From JAGVSR01 sp033765145 (lineage in GTDB: Bacteria > Pseudomonadota > Alphaproteobacteria > Rhizobiales > Hyphomicrobiaceae), in assembly GCA_033765145.1 (NCBI GenBank), contig JANRIH010000032.1, forward strand, positions 124,001 to 188,000: DNA of 64,000 nt. Reading direction: 5' to 3'. The notes under the pieces were generated by a model that had not been told where the DNA came from, did not search any database, and saw nothing but the letters and a program-made list of their open reading frames with translations. A program made the position numbers and the translations under genes. Of the stretch, positions 16,802 through 25,711 are shown one piece after another (positions within the stretch are counted from its first letter, which is position 1; each line of letters starts with the position of its first letter).

Positions 16802-19705
16802 CTACTTCCCTGGCCGTCCTGTCTTTCGCTGCCGTCCCCGCCGACCCTTAGTGTCTGCCGGATCGTCGAACTCGATCGTTCGCGACGGCAAAGTCGGCTT
16901 CACGGGAACAGGGCCGCTTTTCACGGGCAGCGTCGCGTGCGGCCCCATTTCGTCGAGTGTCGGCTTGTGCGGACCGCGGATCCTCTCTCCGAAGGCACCC
17001 GCCTTGGTCCGCGGATCGACCTGCGCCGCGCGTGCGGGAACCGGTCGATCCGTGCCCGGCCCCATGTCGTCGATCGAGGGCTTCTTCGCGCGCGTCGTCG
17101 ATTGCGCGAAGCTCGGCTGAACTGGCTCGTAAGACCATTCCCTCTCCCCGCGCGCGCCGAGGTGGTCAGCGTGAGGGGCAGCAGGTTGCGGCGTCGCGTC
17201 AGGGGTAGCCTGGGGCGAGAGCGCGCGAGGGGTCGCCGCGCGTGTCGGCGCCTTGCCATATTTCCGCTGCCCATCGTACCCGCCCGCGCGATCCTCGACC
17301 GCGGACTGGCGCGCCATCGGGTCGTCGGCAACGGCGAGTTCCGTTTCCCTGAGCCGCTTGATCTCGTCGCGAAGCCGCGCGGCGGTTTCGAACTCGAGGT
17401 CTGCGGCCGCTTCCTTCATGCGCCGCTCCATGTCCTCGACGACCTTCGCGAGGTTGTGCCCGACGACCGGGGCATCCGCGAGCCCCATGTCGACAGTCAC
17501 GTGGTCCTGCTCGTAGACCGATTGCAGGACGTCCGCGATCTGCTTCTTCACGCTCTCGGGCGTGATGCCGTTCGCTTCATTGTAGGCGCGTTGCTTGTCA
17601 CGGCGGCGGTTCGTCTCCGCAATGGCGCGCTCCATGGAGCCCGTCATCTGGTCGGCATAGAGAATGACCCGGCCGTCCACGTTGCGCGCCGCGCGCCCGA
17701 TGGTCTGGATGAGCGACGTTTCCGAGCGGAGAAAGCCCTCCTTGTCCGCATCGAGGATTGCGACGAGGCCGCATTCGGGAATGTCGAGTCCCTCGCGCAG
17801 GAGATTGATGCCGATCAGCACGTCGAACGCCCCGAGCCGGAGGTCGCGAATGATCTCGATGCGCTCCAGCGTCTCGACGTCCGAGTGCATGTAGCGCACG
17901 CGGATGCCGCCCTCGTGCATGTACTCGGTCAGGTCCTCCGCCATCCGCTTCGTCAGTGTCGTGACGAGGATGCGGTGGCCCTTCTTCGCAACCTTGCGAA
18001 CCTCGTCCAGAAGATCGTCGACCTGGGACTTTGCGGGACGGATCTCTACCTCCGGGTCGATGAGGCCCGTAGGCCGGATGACCTGCTCGACGAAGACGCC
18101 GCCGGATTGCTCGAGTTCCCATTCGCCGGGCGTCGCCGAGACGAACACCGTCTGCGGCCGCATGGCGTTCCATTCCTCGAAGCGCATGGGCCGATTGTCC
18201 ATGCACGAGGGGAGACGGAAACCGAACTCTGCGAGCGTCGCCTTGCGCCGGTAGTCGCCGCGGAACATGCCCCCGATCTGCGGCACGGTCACATGGCTTT
18301 CGTCGACGAACACGAGCGCGTTGTCTGGGATATACTCGAAGAGTGTCGGCGGCGGCTCTCCCGGCGCTCGGCCCGTGAGGTAGCGCGAATAGTTCTCGAT
18401 ACCGGCGCAACTCCCCGTCGCCTCCATCATCTCCATGTCGAAGGTCGTACGCTGTTCGAGCCGCTGCGCCTCGAGAAGTTTTCCTGTGGCGTAAAGCTCC
18501 TCGAGCCGCTGCTTCAGCTCCGCCTTGATGTTCTTGATCGCCTGCTGGAGCGTCGGCTTCGGCGTGACGTAGTGCGAATTGGCGTAGATCTTCACGAGCA
18601 TCAGTTCGTCGGTCTTCTGTCCGGTCAATGGATCGAACTCGACGATGCTCTCGACCTCGTCGCCGAAAAGCGTGATGCGCCAAGCCCGGTCCTCGTAGTG
18701 CGCGGGGAAGACTTCGACCGTATCTCCGCGTGCGCGGAACGTGCCGCGAAAGAACGCCTGATCGTTCCGACGGTAGTGCAGCGCCACGAGATCGGCCAGC
18801 AATTGGTCGCGCGACAGCCGCTCGCCGACCTTCACGGCGAACGTCATCGCCGTATAGGTTTCGACCGACCCGATGCCGTAGATGCATGAGACCGACGCGA
18901 CGATGATGACGTCGTCACGCTCGAGGAGCGACCGCGTCGCGGCATGCCGCATCCGGTCGATCTGCTCGTTGATCTGCGCCTCTTTCTCGATGTAGGTGTC
19001 CGTCCGCGGCACGTAGGCTTCGGGCTGGTAATAATCGTAGTAGGACACGAAGTACTCGACCGCGTTGTCCGGAAAAAAGCTCTTGAACTCACCATAGAGC
19101 TGCGCCGCGAGCGTCTTGTTGGGCGCGAGGATGACGGCCGGGCGCTGCGTTTCGTTGATGACGTGCGCCATCGTGAACGTCTTGCCGGAACCCGTGACGC
19201 CGAGCAGTACTTGATTTTTTTCGAGATCGAGAACGCCGCTCGTCAACTCGCGGATCGCGGTCGGTTGGTCGCCGCGCGGAGAAAAATCCGACGCGAGCTG
19301 AAACCGCCGCCCGCCTTCGCTCTTTTCGGGTCGTGCCGGACGATGCGGCACGAAGTCGAGCGCTGTGCCCGCGACGATCGGATGCGACGCGAGCATCGGC
19401 TGGCGCGCCAGGATCTCGTTGGCGCGCGCCGAGCGCTCATGTGGCTTGGCGAGAAGGGCAGACAGCATCTCGGACGGACCGGCGCCGGGTTCCGGGCGTG
19501 GCAACCCGCCTGTAGAGCGGAGTGCGGGCAGTGTCGGCAGAGCGACCGCGCCAAGCGGGCCCGAGGCCGTGAACGCCTCTTGTGGGGCTTCACCGAAACC
19601 CGGCGTCCCCGCCGCCGTCTCGACCGGCGGTGCCGCCGGCTTGCCGGACTTGCCGCGCGACTTGCGGGGCTCGTTGGGTGTGTCGGATTTCGGGGAGCGG
19701 GACAT
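16802..19705 (-). CDS. uvrB: Excinuclease ABC subunit B
   Basis: A 967-residue product (from ATG 19705; a TTG 12 codons earlier is the alternative). UvrB is the damage-verifying helicase-like subunit of nucleotide excision repair. The conserved core begins near residue 133 (FSPRGDQPTAI). Walker A GVTGSGKT is at about 169-176; the beta-hairpin region (YYDYYQPEAYVP), helicase motifs (GINLLREGLDIPE, QTIGRAARN) and the C-terminal UVR coiled coil (about 800-835) are present. About 130 residues at the N-terminus and about 130 at the C-terminus are low-complexity Pro/Ala/Arg extensions absent from the E. coli protein. Confidence 0.97.
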   Translation of the reverse strand: MSRSPKSDTPNEPRKSRGKSGKPAAPPVETAAGTPGFGEAPQEAFTASGPLGAVALPTLPALRSTGGLPRPEPGAGPSEMLSALLAKPHERSARANEILARQPMLASHPIVAGTALDFVPHRPARPEKSEGGRRFQLASDFSPRGDQPTAIRELTSGVLDLEKNQVLLGVTGSGKTFTMAHVINETQRPAVILAPNKTLAAQLYGEFKSFFPDNAVEYFVSYYDYYQPEAYVPRTDTYIEKEAQINEQIDRMRHAATRSLLERDDVIIVASVSCIYGIGSVETYTAMTFAVKVGERLSRDQLLADLVALHYRRNDQAFFRGTFRARGDTVEVFPAHYEDRAWRITLFGDEVESIVEFDPLTGQKTDELMLVKIYANSHYVTPKPTLQQAIKNIKAELKQRLEELYATGKLLEAQRLEQRTTFDMEMMEATGSCAGIENYSRYLTGRAPGEPPPTLFEYIPDNALVFVDESHVTVPQIGGMFRGDYRRKATLAEFGFRLPSCMDNRPMRFEEWNAMRPQTVFVSATPGEWELEQSGGVFVEQVIRPTGLIDPEVEIRPAKSQVDDLLDEVRKVAKKGHRILVTTLTKRMAEDLTEYMHEGGIRVRYMHSDVETLERIEIIRDLRLGAFDVLIGINLLREGLDIPECGLVAILDADKEGFLRSETSLIQTIGRAARNVDGRVILYADQMTGSMERAIAETNRRRDKQRAYNEANGITPESVKKQIADVLQSVYEQDHVTVDMGLADAPVVGHNLAKVVEDMERRMKEAAADLEFETAARLRDEIKRLRETELAVADDPMARQSAVEDRAGGYDGQRKYGKAPTRAATPRALSPQATPDATPQPAAPHADHLGARGEREWSYEPVQPSFAQSTTRAKKPSIDDMGPGTDRPVPARAAQVDPRTKAGAFGERIRGPHKPTLDEMGPHATLPVKSGPVPVKPTLPSRTIEFDDPADTKGRRGRQRKTGRPGK

Positions 19706-19737
19706 GGTGGGGAATATGGCGGAGGCCAACAATAGGA

Positions 19738-20241
19738 TCAACCAGCCCGAGACTTAGCCCCTGGGAATTTGGTCTCGATAATCGCACAAATAAGCGCGCG
19801 GTGCGGTTGGCAAGGAGTTTCCTCTGAGACCGTCACCATGCCGGAAGGATTGAGCAGGCGCGCGATCTCAAAAGGTACTGCATTCTTAGCGGCCAATATT
19901 TGGAAGTTGTCATCGATAGAAGGAAAGCCACGATCAAACATCCAGTGACAAGTCGATGACAGCGCGAGCCCATTTCGGATCGAATCGGGGCCGTAGGAAG
20001 CTACGGGCTTGATGATGAGTGCGGCTTGTGCCTCAAGACATCCTCCATCATTGATAATTCTCAAGCCTGTCACCGAACAGCGTAGCTCGAATGCTTGCGG
20101 CGCCCGTCGCGCGAACGCAGGATCTCGACAAGGCCGTGTTATCGTCACAACTGCACGCGGATTCTCAAACGGCGTCTGCTCCTCTGGGAAGCCGAATGTT
20201 TCGGATCGGCGGCTGCGCGGCTCGGTGGCGAGATCGCTGGC
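19738..20241 (-). pseudogene. Decayed HNH restriction-type endonuclease
   Basis: An open stretch without a good start, reading from just after a stop at 20242-20244 down to 19738. It contains the C-terminal HNH module of a predicted restriction-endonuclease family: TPFENPRAVVTITRPCRDPAF, CSVTGLRIINDGG, GPDSIRNGLALSSTCHWMFDRGF, SIDDNFQIL. In the family the metal/catalytic segment reads AAHI; here it is AALI, so a key His is lost. The C-terminus after QPHRALICA also looks scrambled relative to the usual LRWHRE-type ending. The N-terminal half is missing. I infer an inactive remnant between uvrB and the SRPBCC gene. Confidence 0.7.
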
Positions 20242-20364
20242 TCACAAGGGCGAAAAATGGCGATGGCATTGTCATGGGTGACAGTGCTTGGCGCTCGCGA
20301 TCCGGAGTGAACCATCGTGGCCCCGGTGCGTAAGAACTTCCGGATGCAACCTTCCGAGGCGCCG

Positions 20365-20982
20365 ATGATCCGCAAACCCGTTCTCCCGATGGCCGCATTT
20401 GCCGTATCGGCTGCGATGATAGTCCAAGCCTTGCCTGCCAGCGCCCGGTCCGCCGCCGACATCGCCACACTCGAACAAGGTCTCCCGGTGGTCGCGGTCG
20501 CGCACGTCGATGGTCCAATCGACGGCGAAGTGACGGCCGCGATCGACGTTCCGGCCCCTCCGTCCGCGGTCTGGAGCACGTTGACGGAGTGCGCGAGCGC
20601 GAACACGTTCCTGCCCAACCTGAAGAAGTGCACGATCCTCGAAGGCGACACGTCCGCAGGGGCCGACGTCCGCGAGCATCGCGTTGCGAGTTGGGCGAGC
20701 TTCCTCCCCGATCTGCGAAGCGTTTTTCGCTCCGAGTACGAAACCGAGCGGCGAATAGCTTTCCAGCAGATCACGGGTGATCTTGAGCATATGGACGGCG
20801 AGTGGCGATTGGAGCCGCTGCCTGGTGGCCGCTCCACGCGCGTCTCCTATGTCGCCCGCGTTGGCTTCCACCCGCTCGTGCCGGGGTTCCTTGTCCGGAA
20901 TTCGTTGAAGAGTGACGTGCCGACTTTCCTTACAACGATCCGCGACGAGGCCGTGCGCCGCGCCGCCGCAAAGGCCGGTTGA
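20365..20982 (+). CDS. Exported SRPBCC/polyketide-cyclase-like protein
   Basis: A 205-residue product. ATG 20365 follows GAGGCGCC; a GTG at 20317 and an ATG at 20344 are alternatives. Signal peptide residues about 8-27 (cleavage near PASA). The mature part fits a START/SRPBCC hydrophobic-pocket fold: VPAPPSAVWSTLTEC, the LPNLKKCTILEGD strand pair and a long C-terminal helix. Such periplasmic members probably bind lipids or hydrophobic ligands. No substrate can be named. The region between it and the SDR (about 180 bases) looks noncoding. Confidence 0.72.
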   Translation: MIRKPVLPMAAFAVSAAMIVQALPASARSAADIATLEQGLPVVAVAHVDGPIDGEVTAAIDVPAPPSAVWSTLTECASANTFLPNLKKCTILEGDTSAGADVREHRVASWASFLPDLRSVFRSEYETERRIAFQQITGDLEHMDGEWRLEPLPGGRSTRVSYVARVGFHPLVPGFLVRNSLKSDVPTFLTTIRDEAVRRAAAKAG

Positions 20983-21161
20983 GGGCCAGAGAGCGGTGGG
21001 AGGCCCACATCGGCCACCGTCCCGCAGTCCCGCAGACCCCAGTTCTCGCGTGCTTCCAAAGTCCAGGGAACGGCGGCCAACCCGGGACCCGAGCCAATGT
21101 CTTGATCCCGGCACACGAAGAGGCGAGCATGATCCAGGCCTGAAACGGCAGGGATATCTGC

Positions 21162-21878
21162 ATGACCACCACACGCATCGCCCTCGTCACGGGCGCGAAC
21201 AAGGGCATCGGCCTCGAGATCGTCCGTCAGTTGGCGCGCCAGGGCGTCGTCACGGTGCTGGGCGCGCGCGACAGGGCGAAGGGTGAGGTGGCGGCGCGAA
21301 CCCTTGCCGCCGAGGGGCTCGAACCCGTCGTCGTCGCGCTCGACGTGACCGATGGCAATTCGATCGTCGATGCCGCGGCCGAGGTCGTTCGCCTCTACGG
21401 CCGCATCGACATCCTCGTCAACAACGCCGCGATCCTGATCGACGGCCCGGGCGGCTTCCAGGCCTCACTCTTCGATCTGACGAGCGAGACCGCGCGGCGC
21501 ACCTACGATACTAACGTGCTCGGTCCCTTGCGCATGACGCAGGCCGTCGTGCCGATCATGAGGAACGGCGGCTTCGGACGCATCGTGAACGTGTCGTCGG
21601 GTGCCGGGCAATTGTCCGACATGCGCAGCGGATTTCCTGCCTATCGCATGTCGAAAACGGCGCTGAACGCCTTGACGCGCATCACCGCCGCCGAACTCGC
21701 TGGCACGCCGATCAAGGTGAACGCGGTCTGTCCGGGCTGGGTCAAGACCGATATGGGTGGCCCCAATGCTGAGCGTCCGGTCGAGAGGGGCGCGGAGACG
21801 CCCGTCTGGCTCGCCATGCTGCCCGACGACGGACCGACCGGTGGCTTTTTCCGCGACATGAAATCGATCCCGTGGTGA
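21162..21878 (+). CDS. Short-chain dehydrogenase/reductase
   Basis: A 238-residue classical SDR. NAD(P)-binding TGANKGIGLEI near the N-terminus, NNAAIL in the centre, a catalytic Ser (VSSGAGQ) and the YRMSK pair of catalytic Tyr and Lys. The ending (WVKTDMGGPNAERPVERGAETPVWLAMLP) resembles carbonyl-reductase-like SDRs. RBS GGCAGGGATATCTGC before ATG. The substrate is unknown. It ends about 30 bases from a convergent small membrane-protein gene. Confidence 0.9.
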   Translation: MTTTRIALVTGANKGIGLEIVRQLARQGVVTVLGARDRAKGEVAARTLAAEGLEPVVVALDVTDGNSIVDAAAEVVRLYGRIDILVNNAAILIDGPGGFQASLFDLTSETARRTYDTNVLGPLRMTQAVVPIMRNGGFGRIVNVSSGAGQLSDMRSGFPAYRMSKTALNALTRITAAELAGTPIKVNAVCPGWVKTDMGGPNAERPVERGAETPVWLAMLPDDGPTGGFFRDMKSIPW

Positions 21879-21908
21879 TCGGGGCGCGGGCGAGCAATGC
21901 GGACGTGC

Positions 21909-22088
21909 TCAAAGTCCACGCAGAAGGCAGCCGAGCATCAGCACGACATAGGCGAGGATTGCCAGCCAGAAGTCCTGGCTCGGAATGTGCTGCGGGATCG
22001 CGGCAAGGCCGAATTTGGCGACAATGGCCGCCATCGCGACGAGCACTGAAGCGAAGAACACCACGAGTGTCGGGGGATTGAGACGCAT
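21909..22088 (-). CDS. Small two-helix membrane protein
   Basis: A 59-residue hydrophobic product (MRLNPPTLVVF start) with two transmembrane segments (about residues 6-25 and 36-56) separated by a short PQHIPSQ loop. The highly regular composition and the MRLNPPT start resemble a short, widely conserved but uncharacterised family of alphaproteobacterial membrane proteins. No strong ribosome-binding site was seen (GCGAGCGAG about ten bases upstream). Confidence 0.6.
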   Translation of the reverse strand: MRLNPPTLVVFFASVLVAMAAIVAKFGLAAIPQHIPSQDFWLAILAYVVLMLGCLLRGL

Positions 22089-22246
22089 GGAACTCGCTCG
22101 CGTGCGCGTTGACGTCAGGATCGCGGCAAGAGCCGCGCCGACCTTCACGCTGCATAGCATGGCTGGTTCATGCGAGGCCATCGCGCGTTGAACTCGGCGC
22201 GAAGCCTTCCAAAGTTCGCCAGCTTACTGGATCGGTGAGGTCCCGA

Positions 22247-22780
22247 TCAGAGCGCGCGGTCGAGATGCCTGACGAGGCTCACGTCCTTGCCCTGTCCGTC
22301 GATCGGAATTGCGACGAGCGGCGCGGCGGGGTCGCGGGCGAGGCGCGCGGTGAGGACGAAACCCTGCGGTCTGCGGGCCGCCGCGGTATCGATCCGTGTC
22401 GTCGTCTCCTCGGCCCGGGCGAGCGAAACGACCTCGTAGACCTGTCCGCGAAGGCCCGCACGGTCGATCTCGACGAGATCACGTGGTTTGAACGGGCCTT
22501 CGAGCGTCACGCGCGAGAACCCGTTGGCTTCGGAAGCCGCCTCCGCGCCGTGGCCGAGCCAGAAGGCTTCCGTTCCGGCCTCCGCGATGGTGGACGGCCG
22601 AGTGAGCGCCGCGGGCGTGCCGGCGACGACGGGGCCCGTGGCCGCGAGGGCCGCCGCGAGATCACGTTCCAGTTGGCTCGCGGGGTCGAAGAGCGCGGTC
22701 GCCATGCCCAGGACGGCGAGCGGTGAGAGAGCCAGCGCCGCAATCGAGCGGCGACGCAATCCACCAATGTTCATCATCAT
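22247..22780 (-). CDS. Exported hypothetical protein
   Basis: A 177-residue product starting MMMN, with AGGGAG 8-13 bases upstream. A basic N-terminus (GGLRRRS) then a hydrophobic stretch (residues about 12-32) suggest a signal peptide or anchor. The rest is soluble with a central beta-like region (GPFKPRDLVEIDRAGLRGQVYEVVS). The family is not recognised. It stands alone, about 160 bases from the next gene on the same strand. Confidence 0.55.
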   Translation of the reverse strand: MMMNIGGLRRRSIAALALSPLAVLGMATALFDPASQLERDLAAALAATGPVVAGTPAALTRPSTIAEAGTEAFWLGHGAEAASEANGFSRVTLEGPFKPRDLVEIDRAGLRGQVYEVVSLARAEETTTRIDTAAARRPQGFVLTARLARDPAAPLVAIPIDGQGKDVSLVRHLDRAL

Positions 22781-22894
22781 GTCGATGGGCTCCCTGGCGA
22801 ACCGGCCTCGTGCGAGGCCGCGTGTCCGGATTCCGGCGGTCTCGGCGGCATGGGGCCATCCTCGACCTGCGGAAGTTAACGGATAATGGATTGC

Positions 22895-23200
22895 CTACGG
22901 TACCGATTTGTGGCCGGATTTACGCCGCGGCTTTGCCTCGGCCACATACAACCTGTGGACGTGGCGGGTGATGGCGGCATTGAAGGCGAAGAGGGCCGCG
23001 AACGCCACCCCGATTGCTGCGAACGCGAACCAGCTTGCCGGTGGATGCCCCAGGACCGCGGCGTCGATCGCGGCGACGGCACGGCTGCCGAGAATGAGCG
23101 CCGCAGCGACGAGATAGAGCCCCAGTCCGGCGGCAAAATCCAAGGCGGCCCGTCGGGCGGACAACGGGAAGGTGGCGGTGTGGGCACGTTCGGTTGGCAT
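22895..23200 (-). CDS. Small two-helix membrane protein
   Basis: A 101-residue product with GGAGGATGAC directly before ATG. Two transmembrane segments (about residues 17-40 and 56-79) and a basic C-terminal tail (HRLYVAEAKPRRKSGHKSV) expected to be cytoplasmic. Family not recognised. It is divergent from the aspartate aminotransferase gene. Confidence 0.65.
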   Translation of the reverse strand: MPTERAHTATFPLSARRAALDFAAGLGLYLVAAALILGSRAVAAIDAAVLGHPPASWFAFAAIGVAFAALFAFNAAITRHVHRLYVAEAKPRRKSGHKSVP

Positions 23201-23642
23201 GTCATCCTCCGCACGAAGAAATGAGGAGCTGGGAATCGATCCGCTCCGATGCAAGGGATGTGACGCAGCACCTGTGTCGTGCTCGGGCCGAGACTGTGGC
23301 GAAGCCGGGACCATTTCGCGAAAGGGCTCAAACGGTTGTCCCCTGTTGTCTGGCGGACACGCCAGCCGGTCGAGCATGCCCCTCACAGACGTTTTGGCGC
23401 CTCGCAAGGGTTCGGGAATGGCCGCCGACCCATCCACTTTCGTCGCGTTGCGAATTGCTGCAGCGCGGCGTAATTTCCGCGCCGCTTTCGATGGTTCGTG
23501 GCCCGGCAGGAATGGCGACGACGCCCCTTGTGACGGATCACCTCCCGCACGACGACCTCAAACCCCTCCCACCCTCGCAACCAACCGACCGAACCTCCGA
23601 CGCCAAACACCGACGCCAAACACCGACGAAAGACGAGACCCC
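23201..23642. other. Intergenic region upstream of aatA with a 13-bp tandem repeat
   Basis: Noncoding gap of about 440 bases that must hold the aatA promoter. Two perfect tandem copies of CGACGCCAAACAC lie at 23598-23610 and 23611-23623, just before the aatA start, with a partial third. No other structure was recognised. Confidence 0.6.
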
Positions 23643-24851
23643 ATGGGCTTTTTTGCCGACAGCTTGAACCGCATCCAGCCTTCCGCCACCATCGCGGTGT
23701 CGACGAAGGCGCGCCAGCTGAAGGCGGCCGGTCGGGACATCATCTCGCTATCCGCGGGTGAGCCGGACTTCGACACCCCGCCCAACATCCGCGAGGCCGC
23801 GAAGCGCGCGATCGACGCCGGCAAGACGCGCTACACCGACGTCGACGGCATTCCGGAGCTGAAGAGTGCGATCTGCGCCAAGTTCAAGCGCGACAACGGC
23901 CTCGACTACAAGCCCGCCCAGGTCTCGGTCGGCACGGGCGGCAAGCAGGTGCTCTACAACGCGCTGCTCGCAACCCTCAATCCGGGCGACGAAGTCATCA
24001 TGCCGGCACCCTGCTGGGTGTCCTACGCGGACATCGTGCTACTTGGCGGCGGCACGCCGGTCTTCGCCGAAACGAAGATGGAAGACGGCTATCGCCTGCG
24101 CCCCGAAGTTCTCGACGCCGCGATCACGCCCGAAACCAAGTGGTTCGTCTTCAATTCGCCGTCGAACCCGACCGGCGCCGCCTACAGCCGCGAGGCCCTG
24201 AAGGCGCTGACCGACGTCCTCATGCAAAAGAAGAACCAGCACGTCTGGGTCTTGACCGACGATATGTACGAGCACTTGCTCTACGACGGTCTTGAGTTCT
24301 TCACACCGGCCGAGGTCGAACCGCGCCTCTACGATCGCACCCTCACGATGAACGGCCTGTCGAAGGCCTATTGCATGACCGGCTGGCGCATGGGCTATGC
24401 CGCCGGCCCCGAAGCTCTGATCAAGGCCATGTGCAAGCTGCAAAGCCAATCGACCTCGAACCCCTCCTCGATCACGCAGTGGGCGGCCGTCGAAGCCTTG
24501 AACGGTCCGCAGGACTTCATCGCCGTGAACAACGCCAAGTTCGTCGAGCGCCGCGACCTTGTCGTCGCGATGCTCAACCAGGCGACGGGTCTGAAGTGCC
24601 CCAAGCCTGAGGGCGCGTTCTACGTCTATCCCTCGTGCGCGGGCGCGATCGGCAAGACGACGCCGAAGGGCGTCAAGATCGCGACGGATGAGGATTTCGT
24701 GACGGCGTTGCTGGAAGAAGAGGGCGTCGCGGCCGTTCACGGCGCGGCGTTCGCCGGGTCGCCCGCGTTCCGCGTCTCCTACGCCGCGTCGAACGAAGCG
24801 CTGACCGAAGCCTGCCACCGCATTCAGCGGTTTTGTGCGAATCTGCGTTGA
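23643..24851 (+). CDS. aatA: Aspartate aminotransferase (class I PLP-dependent)
   Basis: A 402-residue fold-type I aminotransferase that interconverts aspartate and 2-oxoglutarate with oxaloacetate and glutamate; some relatives also act on prephenate. Visible family motifs: SLSAGEPDFDTP near the start, the GTGGKQVLYNAL cofactor loop, NSPSNPTGAAY, the PLP-binding lysine in NGLSKAYCMTGWR, and the C-terminal FRVSYA arginine that binds the alpha-carboxylate. The start follows AAAGACGAG. It has no operon partner; a TIR gene follows after 190 bases in a region of different base composition. Confidence 0.95.
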   Translation: MGFFADSLNRIQPSATIAVSTKARQLKAAGRDIISLSAGEPDFDTPPNIREAAKRAIDAGKTRYTDVDGIPELKSAICAKFKRDNGLDYKPAQVSVGTGGKQVLYNALLATLNPGDEVIMPAPCWVSYADIVLLGGGTPVFAETKMEDGYRLRPEVLDAAITPETKWFVFNSPSNPTGAAYSREALKALTDVLMQKKNQHVWVLTDDMYEHLLYDGLEFFTPAEVEPRLYDRTLTMNGLSKAYCMTGWRMGYAAGPEALIKAMCKLQSQSTSNPSSITQWAAVEALNGPQDFIAVNNAKFVERRDLVVAMLNQATGLKCPKPEGAFYVYPSCAGAIGKTTPKGVKIATDEDFVTALLEEEGVAAVHGAAFAGSPAFRVSYAASNEALTEACHRIQRFCANLR

Positions 24852-24906
24852 TGGCGACGGCGAAGCTGCTGCCGATATAAGCTTACGTCCGGGGCTTCGG
24901 TTGGGG

Positions 24907-24935
24907 TTGACGCAATAGTCCTCCGCGTGAATACT
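24907..24935 (+). promoter_or_regulatory. Candidate sigma70-type promoter for the TIR-EcsC-like pair
   Basis: TTGACG (24907-24912), a 17-base spacer, then AATACT (24930-24935), in the AT-richer gap before the TIR gene. The hexamers match 5/6 and 4/6 of the consensus with optimal spacing. The leader to the start codon would be about 100 bases. Prediction only. Confidence 0.4.
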
Positions 24936-25042
24936 GATCATTAAGTAATTTCTGTCTGTCAGCCTGCGGCCAAGCGCTAGCCGATGGCTGTGTATCGGAA
25001 TCTGATTGCACTGCAATTCTAGCGGCGCAACGAAGGTTTTTC

Positions 25043-25696
25043 ATGTCTGATACTGATGTTTTTATATCGTACAAGAGCGAGGAAAGCGGCTTCGCTGGGA
25101 CAATTGCTGCGCAGCTCGAGCTTGCCGGATACAAGGTTTGGTGGGATCGGGCGCTCGTCGCTGGCGACGACTACCAGAGGGTCATTCACGAAAACCTGAG
25201 CTTGGCACGGTTGGTGATCGTCATTTGGTCGTGGGGCGCCATCAGCAGTGACTGGGTGCGCAGCGAAGCGGAACTTGCCCGCCAACATGGAAAAATTATC
25301 CCGATCCGAATTGACAATGTCCAGCTATGGCCACCGTTCACAGCACTACAAACTCTCGATCTGACGAACTGGCGCGGCGAGCTAGCTCACAAGGGGTGGC
25401 GCTCGCTGTTGTCGAGCGTTGAGAGCCGGATCGGAGCTGGCCGAGCGGTTGATGCATCGATATCCAAGATGGGTCACCTTATTCACAAGCTGAAAGCGAA
25501 AGATTCAACTGGAAAGTGGGCGTACTATTTCGTCCTTGTGGAGCCAAAAATGGAAAAGCCTTTCATGATGGCAATCGAGGGCGACGGGATGATCGATCTT
25601 CGAGATTACGGCAAGGTGATAGCTAGTTGTTACGGCGAACAGCCAAATCCAGAGACCCGCGCTTTTTTGAAGATGAGATATGGTTTTAACGTGTAG
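25043..25696 (+). CDS. TIR-domain protein (putative NADase, defence-type)
   Basis: A 217-residue product with GAAGG upstream of ATG. Residues 1-112 are a TIR domain: DVFISYKSEE at the start, GYKVWWDR, and IWSWGAISSDWVRSEAELA, where E75 occupies the position of the catalytic glutamate of NAD-cleaving bacterial TIRs. Residues 113-217 form a C-terminal domain I do not recognise (strand-like WAYYFVLVEP, then GDGMIDLRDYGKVI). Codon use is much more AT-tolerant than in neighbours. Its stop is 15 bases before a hydrophobic-protein gene, so the pair is probably one operon. NADase activity is inferred from the family. Confidence 0.88.
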   Translation: MSDTDVFISYKSEESGFAGTIAAQLELAGYKVWWDRALVAGDDYQRVIHENLSLARLVIVIWSWGAISSDWVRSEAELARQHGKIIPIRIDNVQLWPPFTALQTLDLTNWRGELAHKGWRSLLSSVESRIGAGRAVDASISKMGHLIHKLKAKDSTGKWAYYFVLVEPKMEKPFMMAIEGDGMIDLRDYGKVIASCYGEQPNPETRAFLKMRYGFNV

Positions 25697-25711
25697 AGTG
25701 CGGGTGCCGCT

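Noticed and set aside
16736..18889. Long plus-strand open frame opposite uvrB
   Set aside because: Antisense shadow; uvrB on the other strand is unmistakable.
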